A DNA stretch of 39,214 nucleotides from Caryophanales bacterium (GTDB lineage Bacteria; Bacillota_I; Bacilli_A; RF39; UBA660). Positions 24,284 to 31,017 of this stretch are shown here, in pieces. The notes under the pieces are model-generated. The model searched no databases and had not been told where the DNA came from. It was given only the letters and a program-made list of their open reading frames with translations. The stretch is taken from contig JAEEZV010000061.1 of NCBI GenBank assembly GCA_016291995.1, positions 1 to 39,214 on the forward strand. The letters run 5' to 3'. A program made the translations under genes and the position numbers. The first letter of the stretch is position 1. The number at the start of each line of letters is the position of its first letter.

Positions 24284-24472
24284 CTATATACAAACAAAAG
24301 AAAATAATATTAGCATTAAAATTGAAGGAATACCACAAATACTAACAAGAAATATTGTTATCACATTTAATGGTATTGTTACATTTAATGGTAATGCTAA
24401 TCTATTATAAGCATAAATCAGTAATACTGCTAAAATTATTTTTTTAATGACTAAAAATATTTTTTTAAACAT
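24284..24472 (-). CDS. bofA: BofA-family inhibitor of pro-sigma-K processing
   Basis: BofA sits in the outer forespore membrane and holds the SpoIVFB protease inactive until the sigma-G checkpoint. The 62-aa product has two hydrophobic helices and the family pattern NRLALPLNVTIPLNVITIFL then VSICGIPSILMLIL (IP.N..T....G..GIPG..LL). SD GGTGAT precedes the ATG. The recR-bofA neighbourhood is the Bacillus arrangement. This is one of the clearest sporulation markers in the window, because BofA has no known vegetative role. Confidence 0.88.
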   Translation of the reverse strand: MFKKIFLVIKKIILAVLLIYAYNRLALPLNVTIPLNVITIFLVSICGIPSILMLILFSFVCI

Positions 24473-24508
24473 ACTATCACCAATAAATAATATGCTTGTC
24501 TAATAATA

Positions 24509-25102
24509 TTATGATATATCTTGCCTATCTTCAAATGCCATCTCTAATGTCATCGAATCAATATATTCAATATCTGTACCCATTGGTATACCAATTGGTA
24601 TTTTTGATACCTTAACATTATATTTTGCTAATATCTTCTTAATATATTGCATTGTTGTTTCTCCCTCAATACTAGGTTTCAAAACAACAATAACTTCTTT
24701 CACATTATTCTCTTCCACTCTTTTTTCTAAAGACTTAATATTTATATCTTCAGGATTAATTCCTTCAAGTGGTGATATTAATCCACCAAGAACATGATAT
24801 TTTCCATTATAATTACCCATTTTTTCAAACAAAACAACATCTTTAGGCTTTTCTACAACAAATATTGTTTCATTATTTCTCTTTGAATCACTACATATAT
24901 AACATTCATCCTTATCGGTAATATTATTACAAATTGGACAACGTTTAATTTTTTTAATATCTTCAATTGCCTCAGCAAATTCATCTAAACTTTCCGGTTC
25001 AAAACCCAAAACAGAAAATGCCATTCTTTCTGCCGATTTTTCTCCAATACCAGGTAATTTTTTAAATGATTCAATAATCTTTTTAATACACTCAGGATAC
25101 AT
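24509..25102 (-). CDS. recR: Recombination protein RecR
   Basis: RecR acts with RecO and RecF in loading RecA at gaps. Helix-hairpin-helix region LPGIGEKSAERMAF, a zinc finger with Cys55, 58, 67 and 70 (CPIC / CYIC), the Toprim segment from TIFVVEKPKDVVLFEK to GGLISPLEGINPEDI, and the C-terminal Walker-like IPIGIPMGTDIEYIDSMTLE. Length of 197 aa is typical. It starts one base after the ebfC stop. Confidence 0.97.
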   Translation of the reverse strand: MYPECIKKIIESFKKLPGIGEKSAERMAFSVLGFEPESLDEFAEAIEDIKKIKRCPICNNITDKDECYICSDSKRNNETIFVVEKPKDVVLFEKMGNYNGKYHVLGGLISPLEGINPEDINIKSLEKRVEENNVKEVIVVLKPSIEGETTMQYIKKILAKYNVKVSKIPIGIPMGTDIEYIDSMTLEMAFEDRQDIS

Positions 25103-25103
25103 T

Positions 25104-25406
25104 CTACATCAACCCTGCTAGTCCCTGACCATATTTACCTAACTTTTTTTCCTTATCAGAAGCAATTTTCTTAACAGCCTCATTCATAGCTACCATTACC
25201 ATATCTTCAAGCATAGATACATCTTCAGAAGAAAGATCCTCTCCTTCGTTATTAATCTTAACTTCTTGTATCTCATATTTACCATTCATCTTAACAGTAA
25301 CCATTGAAGAAGTACCTTCATAAATTGTGTCTTCTAACTCCTTTTGATCTTTTTGTAATTGCATTTGCATCTTTTGTGCTTCCTGCATAAGTTTTTGCAT
25401 ATTCAT
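25104..25406 (-). CDS. ebfC: Nucleoid-associated protein YbaB/EbfC
   Basis: A small dimeric DNA-binding protein of the YbaB family, almost always next to dnaX and recR. The sequence MNMQKLMQEAQKMQMQLQKD is the Met/Gln-rich coiled coil, followed by the beta region MVTVKMNGKYEIQEVKIN and ending GLAGLM. ATG at 25406 (100 aa) with AAGGTGAT upstream; an in-frame GTG (25415) lies within the SD and is rejected. Confidence 0.95.
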   Translation of the reverse strand: MNMQKLMQEAQKMQMQLQKDQKELEDTIYEGTSSMVTVKMNGKYEIQEVKINNEGEDLSSEDVSMLEDMVMVAMNEAVKKIASDKEKKLGKYGQGLAGLM

Positions 25407-25420
25407 ATTTATCACCTTTC

Positions 25421-27118
25421 CTATTTAAATTCTATTGTATCTTCACCAACTATATCAAATAGTTTATCAACAACTGTCGTTTTTTTTACTTTCTTTTCTT
25501 TTGGCTTTTCATCAGTAATTACCAAATCTTTTAAAGTATATTTAATACCCTTATTAATATTTTCAATATACTCATCACGTAATTTTTTCCATTCATCAAC
25601 AGTAATGACAGCTACATTATAATCAGCTTCAAATATCTTATCAAATAATTCCTCAACTAATTTATAATTATCATATATTTTCCCCGCAACCGCATCGTTA
25701 ACAGCAGAAAAAATAATATATCCTTCACCTGCAACTTCAATATTCGTATCAACAAGCATACCAGTTATTGATGAAAATTTTTTATCCGTCAAATAATCTC
25801 CAAGTTTACTGTATTTTTTTTGTAAATCATTTTTAATAGTCTTACTAGCAACAGCAAACGTATTATTTATAACAATTTCTTTATTCGAAGCATGATCCTC
25901 TTTTTCTTTTTTGCTTTCTAAAATTGTATCTTTAACTTCTGGTTTACTTTCAACATTCTCTTCCTTATTTGTAAAATCAAACGCCAAATCGTATTGTTCT
26001 TCTTTCTTTTCATGCTTTTCCTTTTTATTTACTACCGTTTCTTTATTATTTATTTTATACATAATTGACAAAAAATTAGAAACGACAACAACTGATTGCC
26101 TTGACACATTCTTAAGTCTATCTATCAAACTATTAACAATGTCAACAATTAAGAAAATCTCGTTAAAATCATATAAATCAGCAATTTTAGCAATATCATC
26201 TATATTTTCTTTTACTAATTTTTCATTTACATTTTTCTTATATAAAACAACATCTTTCAAATAACAAATTAGATCTTCAAAAAATTTACCATAATTTTTT
26301 CCCATCTTATCCATCATATCAAAGAATTTAACTATCTTTTCACAATTTTCTTCCTTTATATCAACAAGAAGTTCCTTAATTTCTTTTGATGAAATATTTC
26401 CACAAACCTCATATACATCATCTAAAGTAATATTTTTATTATTAAATGAACGCAATTGATCTAAGAAATTAATTGAATCTCGCATTCCACCATCGGAAAT
26501 TTTAGCAATCTCGTACAAAGCATCTTCATCAATTGCAATTTTTTCATTCTTAGATATCTCTTTTAGTTTACCAACAATCTCCTCATCAGTAAGCTTATTA
26601 AATTGAAATTTTTGACATCTCGACGTAATTGTTAATGGAATTTTATAATATTCAGTCGTAGCAAGTATAAAAATTACATGCTTTGGAGGTTCTTCAAGCG
26701 TTTTAAGTAATGCATTAAAGGCTTGTGTAGTTAACATATGAACCTCATCTATTATATATACCTTATACTTGGCACTACTTGGTACCAAATTTGCTTTTTC
26801 CCTAAGATCCCTAATTTCATCAACGCCATTATTGCTTGCTGCATCTATTTCAATTACATCATTTGAATTAAGCACATTCAAACAACTTTCACATTTATTA
26901 CATACATTTCCATCAACAGGTGAAGAACAATTTACCATCTTAGCAAATATCTTAGCCATTGTTGTTTTTCCAGTACCACGTGGACCAGAAAACAAATATG
27001 CATGTGAAATAGTTTCATTCTTAACAGAACTAGCTAATATTTGCTTAATTTCACTTTGACCAACAACCTCATTTAATTCTGTAGGACGATATTTCCTATA
27101 CAAAGCTAAATATTCCAT
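25421..27118 (-). CDS. dnaX: DNA polymerase III subunit gamma/tau
   Basis: The ATPase of the clamp loader. RKYRPTELNEVVGQ at the start, Walker A GPRGTGKTT, a zinc module (Cys in NCSSPVDGNVCNKCESCLNV), Walker B VYIIDEVHML, sensor-1 and SRC motif TSRCQKF. A Lys/Glu-rich linker follows from about residue 365, and then a short tau domain. ATG at 27118 (565 aa) has AGGTGG four bases upstream; the TTG just before it is not needed. First gene of the operon that runs to mfd. SRP RNA, which precedes dnaX in Bacillus, has moved to the gyrA-tadA gap. Confidence 0.97.
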   Translation of the reverse strand: MEYLALYRKYRPTELNEVVGQSEIKQILASSVKNETISHAYLFSGPRGTGKTTMAKIFAKMVNCSSPVDGNVCNKCESCLNVLNSNDVIEIDAASNNGVDEIRDLREKANLVPSSAKYKVYIIDEVHMLTTQAFNALLKTLEEPPKHVIFILATTEYYKIPLTITSRCQKFQFNKLTDEEIVGKLKEISKNEKIAIDEDALYEIAKISDGGMRDSINFLDQLRSFNNKNITLDDVYEVCGNISSKEIKELLVDIKEENCEKIVKFFDMMDKMGKNYGKFFEDLICYLKDVVLYKKNVNEKLVKENIDDIAKIADLYDFNEIFLIVDIVNSLIDRLKNVSRQSVVVVSNFLSIMYKINNKETVVNKKEKHEKKEEQYDLAFDFTNKEENVESKPEVKDTILESKKEKEDHASNKEIVINNTFAVASKTIKNDLQKKYSKLGDYLTDKKFSSITGMLVDTNIEVAGEGYIIFSAVNDAVAGKIYDNYKLVEELFDKIFEADYNVAVITVDEWKKLRDEYIENINKGIKYTLKDLVITDEKPKEKKVKKTTVVDKLFDIVGEDTIEFK

Positions 27119-27142
27119 CAAACCACCTCATAATTCATATTA

Positions 27143-27151
27143 ATTATAACA
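27143..27151 (-). promoter_or_regulatory. Candidate promoter of the dnaX-mfd operon
   Basis: Extended -10 TGTTATAAT on the minus strand in the 38-base gap between tadA and dnaX; no recognisable -35. Confidence 0.5.
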
Positions 27152-27158
27152 CACTTTA

Positions 27159-27581
27159 CTATTTATTTCTTTTCTTTTCAAAAAAAATTTGTAATAATTT
27201 CTTATATTTTTCGACATTTTCACTATTAGTTAACTTAACAGCATTTAAATATTTCCCAGCATCAATGCAAACATTTGTTCTATCGCACAAATAATATACT
27301 TTTTTGATCCTACTTTCAATTATAGCTCCGGCGCACATCATACATGGCATTAAAGTAACATACATTTCACAATCATCTAGTCTCCAATCACCAATATGCT
27401 TACAAGCCATCTCAATTGCATCAATTTCAGCATGCCCAATAACAGATTTAAATTTATTTCTCGTATTAAATCCTTCGCCAATAATTTTTCCATTTTGAAC
27501 CACTATAGCACCAACAGGTATATCATCATTATCGAAAGCATATTTAGACAATTCAATTATTTTATCAACATATTTATTCAT
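27159..27581 (-). CDS. tadA: tRNA adenosine deaminase TadA
   Basis: TadA converts A34 of tRNA-Arg(ACG) to inosine. Zinc and proton-transfer residues are visible: HAEIDAIEMA (His50, Glu52) and PCMMCAGAI (Cys80, Cys83). Length of 140 aa from the ATG at 27581; a GTG and an ATG three and two codons earlier are also in frame and overlap the weak SD GTGATGG. It lies just left of the parS cluster and upstream of dnaX, as in Bacillus. Confidence 0.93.
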   Translation of the reverse strand: MNKYVDKIIELSKYAFDNDDIPVGAIVVQNGKIIGEGFNTRNKFKSVIGHAEIDAIEMACKHIGDWRLDDCEMYVTLMPCMMCAGAIIESRIKKVYYLCDRTNVCIDAGKYLNAVKLTNSENVEKYKKLLQIFFEKKRNK

Positions 27582-27640
27582 AACCATCACAAATTAATTA
27601 TAACACATTCGTATATCATTATGCCATATAATATTACCTT

Positions 27641-27658
27641 ACAGTTTTTAAATTTCTG
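27641..27658 (+). repeat. Cluster-flanking repeat, left copy
   Basis: ACAGTTTTTAAATTTCTG occurs here and again, identical over 18 bases, at 28335-28352 on the other side of the parS cluster. Confidence 0.7.
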
Positions 27659-27671
27659 CAACATCAATAAC

Positions 27672-27685
27672 ACAGTTTTTAAATT
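27672..27685 (+). repeat. Cluster-flanking repeat, partial left copy
   Basis: ACAGTTTTTAAATT, the first 14 bases of the flanking repeat, 31 bases after the full left copy. Confidence 0.55.
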
Positions 27686-27728
27686 AAATATCAACTTGTT
27701 AACAATTATCAGCAATAACATCACATAA

Positions 27729-27744
27729 TGTTTCACGTGAAACA
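27729..27744. other. parS: parS site 1 (type A, perfect)
   Basis: TGTTTCACGTGAAACA, identical to the Bacillus parS consensus. The palindrome extends two bases on each side (27727-27746). Confidence 0.95.
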
Positions 27745-27772
27745 TTATTGAATCAATATATTTCCTTTTTGA

Positions 27773-27788
27773 TGTTTCACGTGGAACA
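27773..27788. other. parS: parS site 2 (hybrid half-sites)
   Basis: TGTTTCACGTGGAACA: one type-A half and one type-B half, so slightly asymmetric. Confidence 0.88.
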
Positions 27789-27827
27789 TTGAATAAATTT
27801 AAATAATAACAAAAAAAATTAAAGCAA

Positions 27828-27843
27828 TGTTCCACGTGGAACA
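27828..27843. other. parS: parS site 3 (type B)
   Basis: TGTTCCACGTGGAACA. The palindrome extends to 24 bases (27824-27847). Confidence 0.9.
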
Positions 27844-27939
27844 TTGCCTGTATATATAATTTTTTTTGGATACTACAATATATATCTAAATTTATTAACA
27901 ACAAATAATCTAACTAATACCTTATAGTAAATGAATCAA

Positions 27940-27955
27940 TGTTTCACGTGAAACA
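27940..27955. other. parS: parS site 4 (type A, in a 32-base palindrome)
   Basis: TGTTTCACGTGAAACA core. Perfect inverted symmetry continues eight bases on each side (27932-27963, flanks TGAATCAA / TTGATTCA). Confidence 0.95.
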
Positions 27956-27999
27956 TTGATTCAAAGTTAAATCTAATAGGATACATTTATATTTTTTAA

Positions 28000-28015
28000 T
28001 GTTCCACGTGGAACA
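28000..28015. other. parS: parS site 5 (type B, in a 34-base palindrome)
   Basis: TGTTCCACGTGGAACA core with nine further symmetric bases on each side (27991-28024, flanks ATTTTTTAA / TTAAAAAAT). The right flank is the U-tract of the SRP RNA gene on the minus strand. Confidence 0.92.
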
Positions 28016-28017
28016 TT

Positions 28018-28097
28018 AAAAAATGTGCACACAATAATAGAAAGTTAAAGCTGCTATCTTCCGATCCTGACTTGATTCCTAACATTATTGTTGCACG
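28018..28097 (-). ncRNA. ffs: Signal recognition particle RNA, short bacterial (4.5S/mycoplasma) type
   Basis: The RNA scaffolds Ffh in SRP. The minus strand holds the complete domain IV core: AAG-TCAGG-ATC-GGAA-GAT-AGCAG-CTT (about 28072-28047), with the GGAA tetraloop and the conserved asymmetric and symmetric loops. It is closed by AGGAA/TTTCT and by a long outer helix, GTGCAACAATAAT (28096-28084) pairing with ATTATTGTGTGCAC (28038-28025) with one bulged G. A T6 run (28023-28018) follows. The total of about 75-80 nt lacks an Alu domain, unlike Bacillus scRNA (about 270 nt), and resembles mycoplasma SRP RNA. Its promoter matches the consensus. In Bacillus the gene is between tadA and dnaX. 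Confidence 0.93.
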
Positions 28098-28102
28098 TAT
28101 TA

Positions 28103-28131
28103 ATTATATTACATATTATTAAAAATTGCAA
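28103..28131 (-). promoter_or_regulatory. Promoter of the SRP RNA gene
   Basis: TTGCAA at 28131-28126, a 17-base spacer and a perfect TATAAT at 28108-28103, placing the start six to seven bases later at the first base of the outer SRP helix. Confidence 0.85.
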
Positions 28132-28142
28132 ATAATATCCAA

Positions 28143-28158
28143 TGTTCCACGTGGAACA
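28143..28158. other. parS: parS site 6 (type B)
   Basis: TGTTCCACGTGGAACA, extended to a 22-base palindrome (28140-28161). It lies just upstream of the SRP RNA promoter. Confidence 0.92.
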
Positions 28159-28251
28159 TTGTTCAAATATATTAAAAAATAAATATATATAATATAAAAA
28201 TATAAACATCTTTTATATAATTAATTCTAATAATTAAAAATTTGATGACAA

Positions 28252-28267
28252 TGTTTCACGTGAAACA
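28252..28267. other. parS: parS site 7 (type A)
   Basis: TGTTTCACGTGAAACA, extended to 22 bases (28249-28270). Right-hand end of the cluster. Confidence 0.95.
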
Positions 28268-28313
28268 TTGAACCATTTGTTAACATCTATCAACAGATTT
28301 TGTTAATAACATT

Positions 28314-28343
28314 AAAAACTGTAACAATAATAATACAGTTTTT
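28314..28343. repeat. Inverted repeat beside the parS cluster
   Basis: AAAAACTGT / ACAGTTTTT, 9 bp, 12-base spacer. The right arm belongs to the cluster-flanking repeat. It may be a second, backup terminator for gyrA. Confidence 0.5.
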
Positions 28344-28352
28344 AAATTTCTG
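28335..28352 (+). repeat. Cluster-flanking repeat, right copy
   Basis: ACAGTTTTTAAATTTCTG, identical to 27641-27658. Confidence 0.7.
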
Positions 28353-28372
28353 TAATTTTATGAAGTAGTAAT

Positions 28373-28398
28373 AAAAAAAGACATTAAACAATGTCTTT
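28373..28398 (-). terminator. Terminator of gyrA
   Basis: Stem AAAGACATT / AATGTCTTT with a four-base loop and T7 on the minus strand, overlapping the gyrA stop codon. Confidence 0.88.
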
Positions 28399-31003
28399 AA
28401 TTATTATCGGTTACTTCAGTAGCTTGATTTATATCTTCATCAGAATCTTCTTTTTCCTTATCAACAATTGATATTGAACTAACCTTTTGACCTTCACGAA
28501 GATTAATTAATCTAACACCTTGAGTAACTCTACTCATTTCTGATATCTTATCAACAGCTAATCTAATAATTATTCCCTCATTAGTAACTATTATCAAATC
28601 TTCATCATTTTTAACAGTCTTAAATGATGTAATAATACCATTCTTATCAGTGATATTAAGAGTTTTAACACCTTTGCCGCCTCTATTTGTTAAACGATAC
28701 TCGTCAATTGGTGTTTTCTTTCCATAACCATTCTCTGTAACAACAAGTACTAATACATCCTTAGCAGCTATTTCCATACCTACTAGAATGCTATCATCCA
28801 ACGTAATACCTCTAACACCAGAAGCTCCTCTTCCCATAACCCTAACAAGTTTTTCTGGGAATCTAACCATTCTACCATTTGAAGATGCCATTAATATATC
28901 ATTTTCACCATTAGTATTCTTAACAGAGATTAACTCGTCATCTTCTTTAAGAGTAATAAATTTCTTACCATTAGATCTAATATTATAGAATTCACTAATG
29001 TCAGTACGTTTAATTAAACCACGTTTCGTAGCAAATACTAAATATTTCGTATCATCGCTCTTTGAACCATTTAATAATGATGTTACAAATTCACCAGCTT
29101 CAAGATTTAACAAATTAACAATTGGTAAACCTTTTGATTGCCTACTATATTCAGGAATTTCATATCCTTTAACACGATATACCTTACCCATATTTGTAAA
29201 GAATAATACATAATCATGTGTAGAACAATTAAGCATTCTATCAACAAAGTCTTCTTCATTAATAGTCATACCCTTAATACCTACTCCGCCACGATGCTGT
29301 GTTTTGTATGTATCAACAGGTAAACGTTTAATATAACCTTTATTTGTAAGTGTAATAACAATTCTCTCTTCAGGAATCAAACTTTCATCCTCAATATAAT
29401 CAATTGCTGTCATATCAATATGCGTTCTACGTTCATCAGCATATTTATTTTTAATTTCAAGTAATTCTTTCTTAATTATTTCAAGAACCTTTTGTTCAGA
29501 TGCCAATACTGATTTTAACTCTTCTATTTCAAGTAATAACTCCTTAAGTTCAGCTTCAATCTTATCCCTTTCTAGTCCAGTCAATCTACGTAATTTTAAT
29601 TCAAGAATAGCATCAGCTTGAACATCAGTTAACCCAAAACGATCCATTAATTTAGTTTTGGCTTCCTCATCAGTTTGAGCACCTCTAATAATCTTAATTA
29701 CTTCATCAATATGATCTTGAGCAATCTTATAACCTTCAAGTATATGAACTCTCTTTTCATCTCTATCTAAATCAAATTTAGTACGTCTAATAATAACAGT
29801 CTTTTGATGTTCAATATACTTAGCAATAATATCCTTAAGACCTAAAGTTCTAGGTGTTCCATTATCAATCATTAAAAATATAATACCATATTGAATTTGG
29901 AAATTCGTATGCTTATATAAATTATTTAATACAACTTGCGGATTAGCATCCCTTTTTAAAGTGATAGTAATCTTAACACCATCTTTTAGATCAGTATGAT
30001 AGTCAGAAATACCATCAATTATCTTATCTCTAACAAGTTCAGCAACCTTATTTTTTAGTTCCATTGTATTAACACCATATGGAACCTCAGTAATAACTAT
30101 TGTATTATGATTTTGATATTCTTCTATTTCAGCTCTACTTCTGATAGTAATGCTTCCTCTACCAGTATCATATGCCTTTTTAATGCCAGAATTTCCAAGA
30201 ATAATACCACCTGTAGGAAAATCTGGGCCTTTGATATATTCCATCAATCCAAGTGTATCAATTTCTGGATTATCAATATATGCCACACATCCATCTATTA
30301 CTTCACCTAAATTATGTGGTGGAATATTCGTAGCCATACCAACAGCTATACCCATAGTTCCATTAACTAAAATATTAGGAAATCTACTTGGAAGTACCGT
30401 TGGTTCATCTAATGTTTCATCAAAGTTTTTAGTCATATCAACAGTATTTTTTCTAATATCGGCAAGTAACTCTAATGATAATTTTGAAAGACGTGATTCA
30501 GTATAACGCATAGCTGCTGCTCCATCACCTTCAATATTACCAAAGTTACCATGACCATCAATAAGTAAATAACGTTGATTAAAATCTTGTGCCATTCTAA
30601 CCATGGCTTCATATATTGAAGAATCGCCATGTGGATGGTAATTACCCATAACCTCACCGACAGTTTTTGCTGACTTACGATGTGGTTTATCTGGAGTATA
30701 TCCTGAATTATACATACTCCATAAAATACGTCTATGAACAGGTTTTAAGCCATCTCTTAAATCTGGCAAAGCACGAGAAGTAATAACACTCATTGAATAC
30801 TCAAGAAATGATGTTTTTACTTCATCAACAATATTGTTCTCTGACAAACTATCTCTTTCATGAAAATATCCATTGAATTTATTACTATCACTAACCAACA
30901 TCTCTTCATCTTCTGAAGGAGTTTCTTCTTTTTGAGAAGTATCTTCAGTTCTTTCTAATAATTCTTCAATATCATCATCTAAATTTTGTTTTTCTTCGTC
31001 CAT
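28397..31003 (-). CDS. gyrA: DNA gyrase subunit A
   Basis: The breakage-reunion subunit of gyrase. The catalytic segment is AAAMRYTES with Tyr167. The quinolone region reads HPHGDSSIYEAMVRMAQDF, with Ser at the E. coli Ser83 position and Glu at Asp87, as in susceptible Firmicutes. The C-terminal domain has six blade-like repeats, including the GyrA-box type QRRGG-like QHRGGVGIKG. Length of 868 aa includes an N-terminal acidic extension of about 40-45 residues (DEEKQNLDDDIEELLERTED and on) before VKTSFLEYSMSVITSRALPDLRDG. SD AGGGGGTGA supports this start. It lies 14 bases after gyrB. Confidence 0.97.
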   Translation of the reverse strand: MDEEKQNLDDDIEELLERTEDTSQKEETPSEDEEMLVSDSNKFNGYFHERDSLSENNIVDEVKTSFLEYSMSVITSRALPDLRDGLKPVHRRILWSMYNSGYTPDKPHRKSAKTVGEVMGNYHPHGDSSIYEAMVRMAQDFNQRYLLIDGHGNFGNIEGDGAAAMRYTESRLSKLSLELLADIRKNTVDMTKNFDETLDEPTVLPSRFPNILVNGTMGIAVGMATNIPPHNLGEVIDGCVAYIDNPEIDTLGLMEYIKGPDFPTGGIILGNSGIKKAYDTGRGSITIRSRAEIEEYQNHNTIVITEVPYGVNTMELKNKVAELVRDKIIDGISDYHTDLKDGVKITITLKRDANPQVVLNNLYKHTNFQIQYGIIFLMIDNGTPRTLGLKDIIAKYIEHQKTVIIRRTKFDLDRDEKRVHILEGYKIAQDHIDEVIKIIRGAQTDEEAKTKLMDRFGLTDVQADAILELKLRRLTGLERDKIEAELKELLLEIEELKSVLASEQKVLEIIKKELLEIKNKYADERRTHIDMTAIDYIEDESLIPEERIVITLTNKGYIKRLPVDTYKTQHRGGVGIKGMTINEEDFVDRMLNCSTHDYVLFFTNMGKVYRVKGYEIPEYSRQSKGLPIVNLLNLEAGEFVTSLLNGSKSDDTKYLVFATKRGLIKRTDISEFYNIRSNGKKFITLKEDDELISVKNTNGENDILMASSNGRMVRFPEKLVRVMGRGASGVRGITLDDSILVGMEIAAKDVLVLVVTENGYGKKTPIDEYRLTNRGGKGVKTLNITDKNGIITSFKTVKNDEDLIIVTNEGIIIRLAVDKISEMSRVTQGVRLINLREGQKVSSISIVDKEKEDSDEDINQATEVTDNN

Positions 31004-31017
31004 AATGTCACCCCCTA

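Noticed and set aside
27824..27870. parS site 3 followed by a T-run as an intrinsic terminator
   Set aside because: The T-run starts more than 15 bases after the palindrome and no gene ends upstream on the plus strand.
27587..27904. A 105-codon minus-strand frame through the left half of the parS cluster
   Set aside because: It is built from AT-rich intergenic sequence and the parS palindromes (MFHVEH, NVPRET, MFHVKH are just translated parS cores), has no SD and overlaps tadA's upstream region.
28089..28100. TGTTGCACGTAT as an eighth, decayed parS site
   Set aside because: Only 10 of 16 core positions match, and the bases are explained by the 5' arm of the SRP RNA outer helix and the adjoining start region.
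27729..28267. CRISPR array
   Set aside because: The repeats are palindromes with irregular spacing (44 to 143 bases between centres), in two variants, and no cas genes are present.
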